From an uncultured bacterium (GTDB lineage Bacteria; Bacillota; Clostridia; Oscillospirales; Acutalibacteraceae): 5,573 nt of DNA. The stretch is from NCBI GenBank assembly GCA_934875675.1, contig CAKXIK010000016.1, positions 48,743 to 54,315 of the forward strand. Direction: 5' to 3'. A program made the position numbers and the translations under genes. The notes under the pieces were generated by a model. That model was given only the letters and a program-made list of their open reading frames with translations, did not search any database and was not told where the DNA came from. Within the stretch, counting starts at the first letter, position 1, and each line of letters opens with the position of its first letter. Below, one piece after another: positions 5,305-5,573 of this stretch.

Positions 5305-5514
5305 TCATTGGGCAAAAAAAATGCGGTTGACATCTTCCGGGGAAAGGTCATAGTAATCTTTCATCATCCCAATTTCCGTTTGGGTGAATTCAGCACCCTT
5401 GCATGAATTGATTTTTGCATTGGTTCTGCTAAGACTTAATCCCAATAATTCGGCAAGTTTTTTCTGAGTATCCCCGTGCTTTGAAAGTACACTGATAAGT
5501 TCATTCTTATCCAT
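5305..5514 (-). CDS. Cro-like helix-turn-helix regulator, 69 aa
   Basis: 69 residues with a helix-turn-helix at about 16-36 (TQKKLAELLGLSLSRTNAKI begins it), followed by EFTQTEIGMMKDYYDLSPED and a C-terminal strand NRIFF. The order of a Gln/Lys HTH, 'EFTQTEI', then 'YDLSPEDVNRIFF' is typical of small XRE-family Cro/repressor-like proteins in Firmicute phages, which bind operators in the early control region. ATG 5514 was chosen over the in-frame GTG at 5523 because GGAGG (5523-5527) overlaps that GTG and is 8 nt before the ATG. It is first in the leftward series and is flanked on both sides by the AAGTTAC repeats, its probable targets. The partner repressor should lie beyond the right edge. 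A T8 run near the 3' end is normal coding (Ile-Phe-Phe). Confidence 0.87.
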   Translation of the reverse strand: MDKNELISVLSKHGDTQKKLAELLGLSLSRTNAKINSCKGAEFTQTEIGMMKDYYDLSPEDVNRIFFAQ

Positions 5515-5537
5515 ATTTATCACCTCCGTATCTTTTT

Positions 5538-5572
5538 AAGTTACTTAGATAATAGCACTTAGATTGTAACTT
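5538..5572. promoter_or_regulatory. Operator pair at the cro-like promoter
   Basis: AAGTTAC at 5538-5544 and its complement GTAACTT at 5566-5572 form an inverted pair 28 nt apart, bracketing the -10 element. The first copy extends to a perfect small palindrome AAGTTACTT (5538-5546). Position and repetition suggest binding of a repressor or the Cro-like protein; the full array may continue past the window. Confidence 0.6.
5543..5564. repeat. Direct repeat ACTTAGAT, 14-nt period
   Basis: Two identical 8-mers at 5543-5550 and 5557-5564, each next to an AAGTTAC-type heptamer and flanking or overlapping the leftward -10. Probably part of the operator. Confidence 0.6.
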
Positions 5573-5573
5573 G
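5549..5573 (-). promoter_or_regulatory. Leftward early promoter of the cro-like gene, -35 cut by edge
   Basis: On the minus strand TATTAT (5554-5549) matches 5 of 6 bases of the -10 consensus. With a 17-nt spacer the -35 hexamer would end in CA, the last two bases in the window, as in TTGACA; the other four bases are outside. The leader to the ATG is about 28 nt and holds GGAGG. Confidence 0.55.

Noticed and set aside
5313..5320. A8/T8 run as a possible programmed frameshift in the cro-like gene
   Set aside because: It sits a few codons before the stop in a conserved-looking C-terminus and no long alternative frame follows.

Overview
The window looks like the early (regulation and DNA-metabolism) region of a temperate phage or prophage, or a related integrative element, of a low-to-medium GC Gram-positive host, most likely a gut Clostridia-type Firmicute. 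The evidence is a run of very small, tightly packed genes with strong GGAGG ribosome binding sites, a Cro-like helix-turn-helix gene with operator-like repeats at the right edge, and a Rad50/SbcC-like ATPase followed by PcfK-like and PcfJ-like genes. No rRNA, tRNA, CRISPR array, transposase, integrase or attachment site is visible. The species cannot be named from this sequence.

Layout, read leftward because almost all genes are on the minus strand. At 5573-5305 there is a promoter and operator region and a 69-residue Cro-like regulator. At 5270-5103 is a 55-residue, strand-rich small protein. At 4730-5192 a single plus-strand unit interrupts the leftward series: a near-consensus extended -10 promoter, a strong RBS, a 105-residue winged-helix-like protein, and a likely terminator hairpin that lies inside the opposing 55-residue gene. 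From 4712 down to 3263 follow small genes: 46 aa, 85 aa, a 60-aa zinc-ribbon-like protein, a 27-aa membrane peptide, a 48-aa protein, a 148-aa single-pass membrane protein and a 38-aa protein. Those from 4218 down to 3381 form an overlapping chain (ATGA, 11-nt and 8-nt overlaps). From 3260 to the left edge come the 642-aa SbcC-like ATPase, a 113-aa PcfK/AcrIIA9-like protein (4-nt ATGA overlap) and a PcfJ-like protein cut by the window edge after 326 residues.

How they may work together (inference): the Cro-like protein and a repressor expected just beyond the right edge would control leftward early transcription through the repeated heptamer AAGTTAC, found in four copies around the cro-like gene. 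The leftward genes then supply small host-interaction or membrane proteins, a DNA-end or recombination ATPase, and the PcfK/PcfJ pair, which is found on conjugative plasmids and phages and whose PcfK branch includes the Cas9 inhibitor AcrIIA9. The plus-strand gene appears independently expressed, possibly in the lysogen.

The most interesting items are the possible anti-CRISPR-family gene, the self-contained plus-strand cassette with its terminator inside an opposing gene, the operator repeats, and several genes below 50 codons that would usually be missed.
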